Notes under the pieces: generated by a model
Seen by the model: the letters and a program-made list of their open reading frames with translations, nothing else
Told to the model about the DNA's origin: nothing
Database searches by the model: none
In this document: positions 43,912 to 52,488 of the stretch, in pieces
How the letters are laid out: each line of letters begins with the position of its first letter
Numbering within the stretch: position 1 is the first letter of the stretch
NCBI GenBank assembly: GCA_043820105.1
Contig: JBDREC010000004.1
Coordinates: 62,001 to 126,000 of the forward strand
Direction of reading: 5' to 3'
Length of the DNA: 64,000 nt
From: JBDREC01 sp043820105 [NCBI: Pseudomonadota bacterium]
Lineage (GTDB): Bacteria > Bdellovibrionota_F > JAHFAK01
Made by a program: the position numbers and the translations under genes

Positions 43912-44399
43912 ATGAGTTTAATGAAATGATCTAGATTGTTATATGTTTCTGGAGTGCAATTAATGCTGAAATCAGCGGCTTTTGAATAGTGTTTTTTTCT
44001 TTCATTAAATAAAGCTTCAATTTCATCTTTTGATTTATTTTTTAATAAAGGTCTTTTGCTACAATTTTCTATATATTGCCATAAATCATTAAAAGCCCAA
44101 GTTAAATAAACAACCTTGCCATTTTCTTTTAAGGCCATTTTATTTTCTTCATCTAATATTGCCCCGCCTCCAGTTGCAATTACAACATTATCAAGTTTTG
44201 AAACTCTCAGAATTGTTGTTTTTTCAAGTTGCCTAAAATGACCTTCAGAATGCTTTTCAAAGATCTGACTAATTGTCATTCCAGCATTGTTTTCAATTTC
44301 CCCATCAATGTCATAAAAATCTCTTTTTAAGTGTGATGCAAGCCTTTGCCCAACTATTGTTTTGCCACACCCCATGAAACCGATTAATATTATGTTCAT
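43896..44399 (-). CDS. aroK: Shikimate kinase
   Basis: 167 residues, near the E. coli AroK length (173). Walker A GFMGCGKTIVG is at 7-17, the shikimate-binding DIDGEIE near 30-36, then FRQLEKTTI near 57 (conserved Arg), the Walker-B-like VIATGGGAIL near 73-82, and a lid with KRPLL. It phosphorylates shikimate at the 3-hydroxyl using ATP. It is last in the leftward aro operon, with an 89-bp gap from aroA filled mainly by heptad arrays. TGGAGC precedes the ATG. Confidence 0.94.
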   Translation of the reverse strand: MNIILIGFMGCGKTIVGQRLASHLKRDFYDIDGEIENNAGMTISQIFEKHSEGHFRQLEKTTILRVSKLDNVVIATGGGAILDEENKMALKENGKVVYLTWAFNDLWQYIENCSKRPLLKNKSKDEIEALFNERKKHYSKAADFSINCTPETYNNLDHFIKLIVTCY

Positions 44400-44412
44400 T
44401 GTTGCTCCAGTT

Positions 44413-44454
44413 TAGTATTTATTATTCATTATTCGGTGTTCAGTTTTCAGTGTT
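44413..44454. repeat. Heptanucleotide repeat (CAGTRTT)6
   Basis: TAGTATT, TATTATT, CATTATT, CGGTGTT, CAGTTTT, CAGTGTT, in the aroA-aroK gap. Same family as 38317-38344. Confidence 0.75.
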
Positions 44455-44461
44455 TTCCAGA

Positions 44462-44489
44462 AACCATAACCCAGCAGCCATAACCCTCT
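44462..44489. repeat. Heptanucleotide repeat (AACCATA/ACCCAGC)4
   Basis: AACCATA, ACCCAGC, AGCCATA, ACCCTCT: four 7-bp steps adjoining the previous array and reaching the aroA stop codon. Confidence 0.6.
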
Positions 44490-45808
44490 TATTTTAACTT
44501 GTCTAATAGTTCCCAAAAACCAGGAAATGATTTGTTTACACATTTCTTGTTTTTTACATAAATCTTATCTGGAAATATCTTTTCCAATATTCCAAAACTC
44601 ATAGCCATCCTATGATCATTATAAGTTTCAATATTAATTTTACTCTTAATTCCTAATCCTTGTTCCCCTGTTCCCATGTTCCCTTGTGCTCTTTCATAAT
44701 TTTGAATTTTGAATTTTGAATTTTGAATTCCTTTTACCTTTATCCAATCTCGCCCAGTCTCCACGCAATCCCCAAACTTTAAAAGCTCATTCTCCAAAGC
44801 CTGCAATCTATCAGTTTCCTTTAATCGCAAATTATATACATTTTTAATATAAGTTGTCCCTTGCGCAAACAAAGCAAGAACAGCCAGCGTTTGCACAAGA
44901 TCAGGCATTTTATTCATATCAACTGTAATACCTTTAAGCTTGCTGGGCTTTATCTTAAGGTAAGTTTTACCACATTCCGTTATAGCTCCCATTTTTTTAA
45001 GCACATTTATAAATTGCACATCACCTTGATTCGATTCAGTCCCAAGCCCATTAATTTTCAAACCATTTCCCCTTACGCCGTACGCTGTACGCTGTACGCT
45101 GTACGCCAAAAAATACGATGCTGCTGATGCATCAGGTTCTATAATATATTTATTCTTTGATCTATACATCTGTTTTTTTATAATATATTTTCTATAATTT
45201 CTATTTTCTACCTTAACTCCAAAATCTTGCATAACTTTTAAGGTCATATCTATATAAGGCTTTGATGTAATTTTGCCTTTTACATTAATCGTAATTTGAT
45301 TTTCGCAGTATGGCGAGATCAGTAAAATCGCAGATAAAAACTGACTGCTAATTGAAGAATTAATAGTTATAGAACCATTTATATATCCATTTGAATTTAT
45401 GTTTATTGGAAAAGTATCATTTTGAATTTTGAATTTTGAATTTTGAATTTTACTTAAAGCTTCTAGTATTGCATAAACTGGCCTGTTTTTCATATGTCCT
45501 TTGCAATTAATCTTAGTCTTTCCTGCAATCAAATGAGCAAGTGCAATTATAAATCGTGTCGTTGTTCCTGCTTCCCCTGTACTTATAACCTTATTTGTCT
45601 GCCTTAAACCCCCACCAAAAACAAACACTTCTTTTCTCTTAATCCCAATCCTAATCTTAATCCCTAATCTGACTAAATTTTCAAGCATCCCTTGCACATC
45701 ATCACAAAAATTCACATTTGTAAGGCAAGTCGTACCTTTAGCCAAAGCCGCACAAATTAAGGCTCTATTAATTATACTTTTTGATCCTGGTAAACTTAAT
45801 ACTTGCAT
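44489..45808 (-). CDS. aroA: EPSP synthase with repeat-derived insertions
   Basis: 439 residues. It joins shikimate 3-phosphate and PEP to give EPSP. Family motifs: LPGSKSIINRAL (5-16), GEAGTTTRFIIALAHL (near 77-92, the usual GNAGT-x-x-R), NRPVYAILEAL, SSQFLSAILL, DASAASYFLA, LRLKETDRL and TYNDHRMAMS. Three stretches are translated heptad DNA: SKIQNSKFKIQND after ILEAL, YSVQRTAYGVRG after DASAASYFLA, and about 30 residues (IQNSKFKIQNYERAQG...) before IETYNDHRM. All are in frame and sit at surface-loop positions, and the catalytic motifs remain, so the enzyme may still work. The start overlaps the aroD-aroE stop by 13 bp and follows AGGAAAA. Confidence 0.92.
   Translation of the reverse strand: MQVLSLPGSKSIINRALICAALAKGTTCLTNVNFCDDVQGMLENLVRLGIKIRIGIKRKEVFVFGGGLRQTNKVISTGEAGTTTRFIIALAHLIAGKTKINCKGHMKNRPVYAILEALSKIQNSKFKIQNDTFPININSNGYINGSITINSSISSQFLSAILLISPYCENQITINVKGKITSKPYIDMTLKVMQDFGVKVENRNYRKYIIKKQMYRSKNKYIIEPDASAASYFLAYSVQRTAYGVRGNGLKINGLGTESNQGDVQFINVLKKMGAITECGKTYLKIKPSKLKGITVDMNKMPDLVQTLAVLALFAQGTTYIKNVYNLRLKETDRLQALENELLKFGDCVETGRDWIKVKGIQNSKFKIQNYERAQGNMGTGEQGLGIKSKINIETYNDHRMAMSFGILEKIFPDKIYVKNKKCVNKSFPGFWELLDKLK
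44642..44690. repeat. Heptads (xxxCYTA) then octamers (CxTGTTCC)4 inside aroA
   Basis: ACTCTTA, ATTCCTA, then octamers CTTGTTCC, CCTGTTCC, CATGTTCC, CTTGTGCT (44659-44690). The octamers are the reverse complement of the GGAACAAG family at 17462-17517. Translated on the minus strand they give the insert RAQGNMGTGEQGLGIK. Confidence 0.75.
44700..44727. repeat. Heptanucleotide repeat (TTTTGAA)4 inside aroA
   Basis: Four perfect TTTTGAA units. Their minus-strand translation is IQNSKFKIQN. With the neighbouring octamers they form one composite insert of about 90 bp. Confidence 0.88.
45075..45109. repeat. Heptanucleotide repeat (ACGCTGT)5 inside aroA
   Basis: ACGCCGT, ACGCTGT, ACGCTGT, ACGCTGT, ACGCCAA. 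Locally GC-rich in an AT-rich gene. It encodes YSVQRTAYGVRG on the minus strand and is the same family as 52501-52521. Confidence 0.88.
45420..45447. repeat. Heptanucleotide repeat (TTTTGAA)4 inside aroA
   Basis: Four perfect TTTTGAA units encoding KIQNSKFKIQN on the minus strand, at the loop after ILEAL. Confidence 0.88.
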
Positions 45809-47244
45809 AGCATTTTCCTGATTTGCTTTGTATATCTGACCTTGTGACCAGTAAAGAGTTCAAATTGCTTCAGTCCTTGATAAATAAAAAAATCTAGACC
45901 ATCGAATATAATATTATTCTTACCTTTCTTTGCAAGCTTAATTAAGGGAGTTTCAATTGGTCGATAATTGAGTTCAATAATGATTTTATTGTTTAGTGCA
46001 GGAAGGCTAAAAGGAAAGCCTTTGTAAATTATGCCAACACTTGTACAGTTAATCAATATATCAAAATCATGAGCCTTGATGTCAAAAAGTGGTTTTACTA
46101 AAATATTGTATCTTTTTTCTAGAAGCTTTGCCTTTTCTAAAGTTCTATTAAAAAGTGTAATTTCTAAACTTCTATTATTTAAAGCCTTAACAAAAGAAGA
46201 TGCAACTGCACCTGCCCCTAATATGGCGATTTTCTTTTTACTTAAATCTTTAATCTTTTTCAAAAAACATTCTAAGGCATAATTATCTGTATTATCGCAA
46301 AACACGTTTTTATTTTTAACAGAAACTGTATTTACAGACTCAAAATTTGTGCTCTTAAAATAATTTATTATTAGCTTTTTATATGGAGTAGTAATTGATA
46401 AACCAAAAAATCTGAGTTCTAAATTCTTAATTCTATCAATTAAATCTCTAAACTCTAAGCTTGATTTCACAAGTATTGGCACATAAATACCGTTTATTCC
46501 ATACTTGTGAAAAAGGTAATTAAATAAAACGTAACCAAGACTTTGCTCAACAGGATTTCCAATCAGGCCATATAGTTTTGCCTTTGGTTTAAGCCTTTTG
46601 ATTGAATAAATATCTGTCAGTTTTTTAATATCAACTTGTCCCTGGGCTGTCTTTTTTTCCTGATTAATTGAAGCGTATGTCCATTTAGATCCATATGAAA
46701 GGCATAAGATCCTACTAATATTTGAAGTTTCACCCATGCAAAAAGAAATAATATTCTTTTTATATTTATTCTTTAGTTTTTTAATATTGGCTAAGACTTT
46801 AAAATTATCAGTTGAGTTCTTACCTTGATAAATAAATTTTAAGGCCGAGATTTGAGAGGCTGTTTCTTTATTAAGATTAGGAGTATGATTAAGATCAAGG
46901 ATTTTAGAATGGGACGATAATAGGATTTTTGAGTTAATATTTTTTGCTCGTAGAACTTTGATAATAGAATTATAGTTTTTGTTTAACTCAATATCAATAT
47001 AATCAGTTTTTCGAGGTTTTAATTTAAGTATTATTTCAATAAATTGTTTTTTATCAAATTTGAATTTGCCACCCTGTGAAGTTGATCGCAATGTGTAAAT
47101 AATGGGCATTTTATATAAAACAGGAAAAGAATATAGGGAAAAGTTATTAAGATTCATTAAATCAAGGCGAAGTTCTATAATATCAGCGAGCTTTGTTTCT
47201 GGCTTGTTTAGGTCAGCTGTTGTTGTAAGAGAAAGTGCTATCAA
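45796..47244 (-). CDS. aroDE: 3-dehydroquinate dehydratase (type I) - shikimate dehydrogenase fusion
   Basis: 482 residues. Residues about 1-215 are type I dehydroquinase: IELRLDLMNL, YIDIELN (conserved Glu), LLSSHSKILD (catalytic His), a Schiff-base Lys in FKVLANIKK, and SR/QGQ near the end. Residues about 225-482 are shikimate dehydrogenase: YGLIGNPVEQS, SITTPYKK (catalytic Lys), SVNTV, CDNTDN (catalytic Asp), Rossmann GAGAVAS, INCTSVG and YQGLKQF. The second shikimate-binding Ser is Gly and NTDG is NTDN, mild departures. Start is TTG at 47244 behind AAGGA. The fusion covers pathway steps 3 and 4, as in plants and some bacteria. Confidence 0.9.
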   Translation of the reverse strand: MIALSLTTTADLNKPETKLADIIELRLDLMNLNNFSLYSFPVLYKMPIIYTLRSTSQGGKFKFDKKQFIEIILKLKPRKTDYIDIELNKNYNSIIKVLRAKNINSKILLSSHSKILDLNHTPNLNKETASQISALKFIYQGKNSTDNFKVLANIKKLKNKYKKNIISFCMGETSNISRILCLSYGSKWTYASINQEKKTAQGQVDIKKLTDIYSIKRLKPKAKLYGLIGNPVEQSLGYVLFNYLFHKYGINGIYVPILVKSSLEFRDLIDRIKNLELRFFGLSITTPYKKLIINYFKSTNFESVNTVSVKNKNVFCDNTDNYALECFLKKIKDLSKKKIAILGAGAVASSFVKALNNRSLEITLFNRTLEKAKLLEKRYNILVKPLFDIKAHDFDILINCTSVGIIYKGFPFSLPALNNKIIIELNYRPIETPLIKLAKKGKNNIIFDGLDFFIYQGLKQFELFTGHKVRYTKQIRKMLCKY

Positions 47245-47254
47245 AAAATGGTCC

Positions 47255-48337
47255 TTAAATAATGTTTTTTAATTTTGATAAAGGGATGTCGTTTTTTACA
47301 AAGCTATGTCCAATTGATTTTAATAGGGCCATAGTAATTTTATTGCCCTTGTTTTTTTTGTCATGACCGATTTCTTTTAATAGCAAAGCTTTTGTTTTGA
47401 GATCAATATTTTTTAAAAGACCATACTCATATAAAAGATTATTATGTCGGTTCATTTGAAAATCGCTTAAATATCCAAGGCTATTAGAAATAAGAGCTGC
47501 TATTTGCATGCCATAGGCCACAGCAAAACCATGACGGATTTTATTTTTAATTTTTATTTGCTCTAAGGCATGACCAAAGGTGTGACCATAGTTTAAAAGC
47601 TTTCTTGATAATTTGCCATTAGAAGCTTCAAACTGATCATTTTCACAAATCATTTTCTTATTATTTATGGATCTGTAAATAATTTCATTTAAAAGCTTTT
47701 TGTCTTTATTTAATATTTTTATTTTGTTTTCTTCGAATAATTTAAAAAGATCTTTATCAAGGATTATTCCGTATTTTATAGCTTCAGCAAGGCCACTTAA
47801 ATATTGCATCTTATTAAGTTTGTCTAGATAATCCGAATTTATAATTATAATATTAGGCTGATAAAAAGAGCCCAGGAAATTTTTTCTAAGGGAATGGTTA
47901 GCAAGATAATTTACCCCTACTTTTCCACCAACAGAAGAGTCAACTTGAGCGAGTAAACTAGTTGGAATTTGTATTAAGTTAATTCCTCTCATATATAAGG
48001 AGGCAGCGAATCCAGCAATGTCGCCAGTAACACCGCCACCTAAAGCTATTAGGCATGAATATCGATCAAAGTTTAGCTTAAGCAACTTATCCAAAATCAT
48101 TTCTACTGTTTTAAAGGTTTTACTTTTTTCACCACTTGGAAATGCAATTAGCTTTTCATTTTTTAGCTTTAATTTATTTTTGAGCCCTAGGCCATAAAGC
48201 TTTTTAATGTTTGCATCACAAACTATCGCGATATTTGAATATTCTTTTTGCAGTTTAAGTAAAATATCTTCTGGTTTGCTTGAAAAGAATATTTCTGAAT
48301 TTCTTCCCGCATATTTACATAAAAGTTTTTGGGTCAT
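47255..48337 (-). CDS. aroB: 3-dehydroquinate synthase
   Basis: 360 residues, normal length. NAD-binding and active-site blocks are FPSGEKSKTFKTVE (near 68-81), ALGGGVTGDIAGFAASLY (near 98-115), IPTSLLAQVDSSVGGKVG (near 123-140), GLAEAIKYG (metal-ligand Glu), and NYGHTFGHALE with HGFAVAYGM (metal-ligand His residues). It cyclises DAHP to 3-dehydroquinate with NAD+ and a divalent metal. It is the second gene of the operon: AAAGGAAAAG precedes its ATG, 13 bp separate it from the DAHP synthase gene, and 10 bp from aroDE. Confidence 0.95.
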   Translation of the reverse strand: MTQKLLCKYAGRNSEIFFSSKPEDILLKLQKEYSNIAIVCDANIKKLYGLGLKNKLKLKNEKLIAFPSGEKSKTFKTVEMILDKLLKLNFDRYSCLIALGGGVTGDIAGFAASLYMRGINLIQIPTSLLAQVDSSVGGKVGVNYLANHSLRKNFLGSFYQPNIIIINSDYLDKLNKMQYLSGLAEAIKYGIILDKDLFKLFEENKIKILNKDKKLLNEIIYRSINNKKMICENDQFEASNGKLSRKLLNYGHTFGHALEQIKIKNKIRHGFAVAYGMQIAALISNSLGYLSDFQMNRHNNLLYEYGLLKNIDLKTKALLLKEIGHDKKNKGNKITMALLKSIGHSFVKNDIPLSKLKNII

Positions 48338-48350
48338 TTTAACTTTTCCT

Positions 48351-49364
48351 TTAAATCTTTTTATCCACAGCTTTTGCTATGCCTTTTAATTGCTTCATAA
48401 GAATATTAAATTCAGGAAAATTGATGCTTTGAAAACCATCAGTTAAAGCTTCCTCTGGTTTTTCGTGAACTTCTATGATAATCCCATCAGCTCCTGCTGC
48501 TATTGCAGCTTTTGCCATAGAGGGAACATATTTTCTTACTCCTGTGCCATGACTTGGATCAATAATTATTGGGAGATGGCTTTTTGCTTGAATCGCGGGG
48601 ATAATATTTAAATCTAAGGTGTTTCTTGTGAAGTCTGAAAATGTTTTTATTCCCCTTTCACATAGAATGACTTTTTGATTGCCCTCTGCTAAAATATATT
48701 CAGCACATTGTAAAAACTCATTTAAGGTAGCTGACATTCCTCTTTTTAATAAAACAGGCTTGTTAGTTTTACCAACTTTTTTTAAAAGAGCATAGTTTTG
48801 CATATTTCTAGCTCCAATTTGCAGGACATCTGCATAACTTGCTACCAGATTTACATCTTTTGAATCAACAACCTCTGTTACAGTGATTAAACCATATGTT
48901 TTTCCAGCCTTTTTTAAATATTTTAAGCCTTCTTCTTTTAAACCAGAAAAAGCATATGGAGATGTTCTTGGTTTGTATGCCCCCCCTCTTAAAAAGTTAG
49001 CTCCAGCTAATTTAACAGCTTTTGCAGTTGCCATGATACTTGCTTCATCTTCAATAGAACAGGGACCAGCAATTATTGTGACAGAATCATCACCAATTAT
49101 ATGACCTTTTACTTTTATCTTTGTTTTTGCCTGTTTTGCTTCAATTCCAGCAAGTTTATAAGAATTGAGAATTGGAACTACTTTTTCAACACCAGGTAAT
49201 GAAGAAAGAGTATCTATGTTTTTATGCCTTGAATCACCAACAATACAAATAATTGTTTTTTCTACACCTTCACTTACAAAAGGTTTTAGATTAAAGCTTT
49301 CAAGGCGCTTTAATAACTCAGCTCTTTCCTCTTTTGGGCAAGTCTTTTTCAAAATAATTATCAT
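48351..49364 (-). CDS. aroF: DAHP synthase (type I-beta, KDO8P-synthase-like)
   Basis: 337 residues. The first ~85 residues form a small ferredoxin-like (ACT-type) regulatory domain, as in Thermotoga enzymes, which usually confers feedback inhibition by aromatic amino acids. The TIM barrel follows: AGPCSIEDE at 99-107 with metal-ligand C102, RGGAYKPRTSPYAF at 126-139, VLLKRGMSATLNEF near 205-218, LCERGIKTF and IIDPSHGTG with its His ligand. It condenses PEP and erythrose 4-phosphate, the entry step of the shikimate pathway. It is first in the leftward aro operon, with AAGGATAA before the ATG. Gene order then follows pathway order closely. Confidence 0.94.
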   Translation of the reverse strand: MIIILKKTCPKEERAELLKRLESFNLKPFVSEGVEKTIICIVGDSRHKNIDTLSSLPGVEKVVPILNSYKLAGIEAKQAKTKIKVKGHIIGDDSVTIIAGPCSIEDEASIMATAKAVKLAGANFLRGGAYKPRTSPYAFSGLKEEGLKYLKKAGKTYGLITVTEVVDSKDVNLVASYADVLQIGARNMQNYALLKKVGKTNKPVLLKRGMSATLNEFLQCAEYILAEGNQKVILCERGIKTFSDFTRNTLDLNIIPAIQAKSHLPIIIDPSHGTGVRKYVPSMAKAAIAAGADGIIIEVHEKPEEALTDGFQSINFPEFNILMKQLKGIAKAVDKKI

Positions 49365-49403
49365 AATTTATTATCCTTAATCTAGAAATATGATTGTATT
49401 GTA

Positions 49404-49432
49404 GCTATATAAAATTAAATTAAATATGCCAA
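49404..49432 (-). promoter_or_regulatory. Candidate sigma-70 promoter of the aro operon
   Basis: Minus strand TTGGCA (49432-49427), 17 bases, then TATAGC (49409-49404), about 35 nt before the start codon. No attenuator, T-box or other leader structure is visible in the short leader. Confidence 0.35.
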
Positions 49433-49532
49433 CAAATTTTAAATTTATTTTTTTGTTGATTTCAAATTTACATCATATTTAATATGCCTCATATAAATAA
49501 ACTATGAATACTTTAATCATTTTGAATTACAT

Positions 49533-50504
49533 ATGTATTATAAATATATTTTTAAGTTTTTATGTTGCCTGATATTATTATCATGTTCAAGTAACATTGA
49601 AGATAAAGTTTCTCAGAAAGCCATGTTTACTGAAAAAGACATTAAAGTTGTGTCTTCTGTAAATGTGGCCAATTCCACAATATATGATAAAATCAAATAT
49701 ACAATTTCAGCAACTTATCCCAAAGAGGCTAAAATAATAATTCCTGATCCTGAGGATAATATCGGTGGTTTAAGGATTGTAGACTTTGGTGGAGAGCTTG
49801 ATAAAAGCGTTGATAATCATTTGGAATGCCAAAAGTGGTATGACCTTGAGGCAGACATTGCTAGTAGTTATAGAATTCCTGAAATTGAAATAATATTTAT
49901 ATTAAAAAACCAAAAGGAAATTACAAAAAGGACACAAGAAATATTTATTACTTTATCAAATGAAGATAAAAACCCAGGCAAGCAAGGGAGTGATGATATT
50001 AAAGATATTAAGCCCAATGTGATAATTCCCTTTTCCTATGCGATTTATATAATAATCGCAGGTTCAGTTTTTCTCTTTTTTCTTTTATTAGTCACTGGAA
50101 TAATATTTTATAAAAAATATAAGCTTAAATCCCAGGAAAAGGTCCTGCCTCCTCATGTAAAGGCCAATATGGCTTTACTTGAGCTTGAGAGTCAGAACCT
50201 TTGTGACAAGGGAGAATTTAGTCTTCATTTTTATAAAATGACAGAGATTTTAAAAAGATATCTTGAAGAAAGGTTTTCATTCTCTGCTTTAGAGATGACC
50301 TATGAAGAAATATATAAATATGTTGACCAAATGCAGGAGCTTGATAGTCACTTAAAAGATATTACAATGCGCTTTTTACAAAAAGCTGAACTAATAAAAT
50401 TTGCAAAAGTTGTTCCAGAGGCTAATTTTGTTAAACAAAGTCTTACTGACACAAAAACTTTTATTGATAAATCTAAAATAGAAGATGGTGTAGGAGATGT
50501 TTAG
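49533..50504 (+). CDS. Bat-operon lipoprotein with C-terminal membrane helix
   Basis: 323 residues. A lipoprotein-type signal (FLCCLILLSC, Cys near 18) is followed by a periplasmic beta domain (about 30-160). A strong TM helix lies at about 172-195 (FSYAIYIIIAGSVFLFF), with a cytoplasmic helical domain (about 205-323: LLELESQNLCDKGEFSLHFYKMTEILKRYLE). The N-domain/TM/helical-tail layout matches the accessory proteins (DUF4381- or BatD-tail-like) found before batA in many Bat operons. The 3' end overlaps batA by 8 bp. A BatD-like cytoplasmic tail is also seen in batD here. Exact function unknown. Confidence 0.65.
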   Translation: MYYKYIFKFLCCLILLSCSSNIEDKVSQKAMFTEKDIKVVSSVNVANSTIYDKIKYTISATYPKEAKIIIPDPEDNIGGLRIVDFGGELDKSVDNHLECQKWYDLEADIASSYRIPEIEIIFILKNQKEITKRTQEIFITLSNEDKNPGKQGSDDIKDIKPNVIIPFSYAIYIIIAGSVFLFFLLLVTGIIFYKKYKLKSQEKVLPPHVKANMALLELESQNLCDKGEFSLHFYKMTEILKRYLEERFSFSALEMTYEEIYKYVDQMQELDSHLKDITMRFLQKAELIKFAKVVPEANFVKQSLTDTKTFIDKSKIEDGVGDV

Positions 50505-51495
50505 GTTTCAATATCCATACTTATTAGGAATATTATCTATTCTTCCTCTTCTTTTTCTTTTAAGACAAAGAAAAAAAAGAAAGAAGTTTTCCTTTGCCTA
50601 TCCAAGTATTAATATTTTTAAAACTCTTCCAAAAACAAAGAAGACGTTTTTTCTTAAAGCCTTGCCCTTACTAAAATACTTGGCCATATGTTTTATTGTT
50701 TTGGCAATATGCAGACCTCAGTCAGGCGAAAAAACAAGTGAAGTATTATCTGAGGGAATTGATATTGTTTTGGCTATTGATACTTCTGGCAGTATGCAGG
50801 CTCTTGACTTTGAGAAAAATGGACAAAAGGTAGACAGACTGACTATTGTTAAAGATGTCGTGAAAGATTTTATAAAAAGACGCGAAAATGATAGAATTGG
50901 TATGGTTGTTTTTGGGCAGGAAGCTTTTACTCAATGTCCATTAACAATGGACTATGGAGTTTTATTTTCATTTTTAGATAAGCTTAAAATAGGAATGGCT
51001 GGAGATTCAACAGCTATTGGTTCAGCTATCGCTATATCTGTCAAAAGACTTAAGGATCTTTTAGCAAAATCAAAAATCATAGTTTTACTAACAGATGGAC
51101 GCAACAATGCTGGTAGAATTTCTCCGGATATAGCATCTGATATCGCAAAATCACTTGGAATAAAAATTTATACAGTGGGAGCTGGAACTCGAGGAAAAGC
51201 ACCATTTAAAGTAGAAACTTTTTTTGGTCCTCAATATGTTTATAAACAAGTTGATATTGATGAAGAAACTTTAAAAAACATTTCCCAAAAAACACAAGGA
51301 CAATATTTTAGAGCAACAGATTCAGAATCATTGAAAAAAGTGTATGAGCAAATTGATATGCTTGAAAAAACAAAAGTAAAAGTGAAAGAATATACAGAAT
51401 ATGAAGAGCTTTTTCCTTATTTTATTTTTCCTGCTCTATTATTAATTCTTTTGTATATATTCTTATCGTCAACGCTTTTAAGGAGGATACCATAA
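50497..51495 (+). CDS. batA: BatA, von Willebrand factor A membrane protein
   Basis: 332 residues. N-terminal TM helices at about 8-22 and 57-72, a VWA domain at about 88-290, and a C-terminal TM at about 308-328. The MIDAS metal site is complete: D95-T-S97-G-S99, then a Thr in the ALTMDYG-like region and LLTDGRNN near 198. BatA-BatD form a membrane complex linked in Bacteroides, Leptospira and Francisella to stress or oxygen tolerance. It overlaps the preceding gene by 8 bp, and batB starts at the base after its stop. Neither MoxR nor a DUF58 protein, common partners, is present next to it. Confidence 0.9.
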   Translation: MFRFQYPYLLGILSILPLLFLLRQRKKRKKFSFAYPSINIFKTLPKTKKTFFLKALPLLKYLAICFIVLAICRPQSGEKTSEVLSEGIDIVLAIDTSGSMQALDFEKNGQKVDRLTIVKDVVKDFIKRRENDRIGMVVFGQEAFTQCPLTMDYGVLFSFLDKLKIGMAGDSTAIGSAIAISVKRLKDLLAKSKIIVLLTDGRNNAGRISPDIASDIAKSLGIKIYTVGAGTRGKAPFKVETFFGPQYVYKQVDIDEETLKNISQKTQGQYFRATDSESLKKVYEQIDMLEKTKVKVKEYTEYEELFPYFIFPALLLILLYIFLSSTLLRRIP

Positions 51496-52488
51496 ATGCG
51501 TTTCGGTAATCCTGAATATTTTTGGTTATTATGGCTCATTCCATTAAGCGCTATTTTTATGTTTATTGCATATAAATTAAAAATAAAAACTATACTAAGG
51601 CTTTTTGATGAGGAAATGCTGGAAAAACTTTCTTTGTCTAGAAATAATGGAAGGAAGTTTTTTAAAGTAATTCTAGTTTTACTTTGTCTTGCCATGCTAG
51701 TAGTCTGCCTTGTTAGACCACGGTGGGGGTTTGAGTGGAAGGAAGTGAAAAGAGTTGGAATAGATCTTGTAATCGCTATTGATGTCTCTAACAGTATGCT
51801 GGCTCAAGATGTTAAGCCAAATAGAATGGAATGGGCAAAAAGAAAGATTATTGATTTAATAAATATGCTTCAGGGTGACCGGGTCGGACTTGTGGCTTTT
51901 GCAGGACTGGCTTTTTTACAATGCCCACTAACTCTTGATTATAATGCTCTTGATATGTTTCTTGATTCTATTGATACTGACTTAATTCCAGTGCAGGGAA
52001 CTTCCTTAACTTCTGCAATTAAAGTTGCCACAGAGGCCTTTGATAAAAGCGTAAAAAGACAAAAAGCGATAATTCTAATCACTGACGGAGAAGATCACGA
52101 AAAAGATGCAGAGAAAGAAGCCCTTATAGCTAAAACTTCAGGAATTAAAATATTTACTATAGGCATTGGAGCTTCTCAAGGTGCGCCAATTCCATTGCCC
52201 TCAGGAGGTTTTAGAAAAGATGAGTCAGGTAATTTAATTTTGACAAAACTTGATGAAGTGAGTTTACAAAAAATTGCGATTCAAACAGGAGGGACCTATA
52301 TAAGGTCAACAGCTGGAGATCTCGATTTAACACAAGTCTATAAAAAGAATATTAGAAAGAGTATGGATTTAGCTGAAATTGAAGGAACCAGGCAAAAGAA
52401 ATGGGAAGAAAGATATTGGATTTTTGCTATATTAGCTTTGTTTTTTCTTTTATTGGATATGCTGATAAGTGAAAGGGGGAGGGGATGA
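51496..52488 (+). CDS. batB: BatB, von Willebrand factor A membrane protein
   Basis: 330 residues, a paralogue of BatA. TM segments at about 8-26 and 57-73, VWA domain about 88-300, and a C-terminal TM (YWIFAILALFFLLLDMLI). The MIDAS is intact: D96-V-S98-N-S100 and LITDGEDHE near 195. It probably pairs with BatA across the periplasmic face. The stop codon overlaps the batC ATG (ATGA). Confidence 0.9.
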   Translation: MRFGNPEYFWLLWLIPLSAIFMFIAYKLKIKTILRLFDEEMLEKLSLSRNNGRKFFKVILVLLCLAMLVVCLVRPRWGFEWKEVKRVGIDLVIAIDVSNSMLAQDVKPNRMEWAKRKIIDLINMLQGDRVGLVAFAGLAFLQCPLTLDYNALDMFLDSIDTDLIPVQGTSLTSAIKVATEAFDKSVKRQKAIILITDGEDHEKDAEKEALIAKTSGIKIFTIGIGASQGAPIPLPSGGFRKDESGNLILTKLDEVSLQKIAIQTGGTYIRSTAGDLDLTQVYKKNIRKSMDLAEIEGTRQKKWEERYWIFAILALFFLLLDMLISERGRG

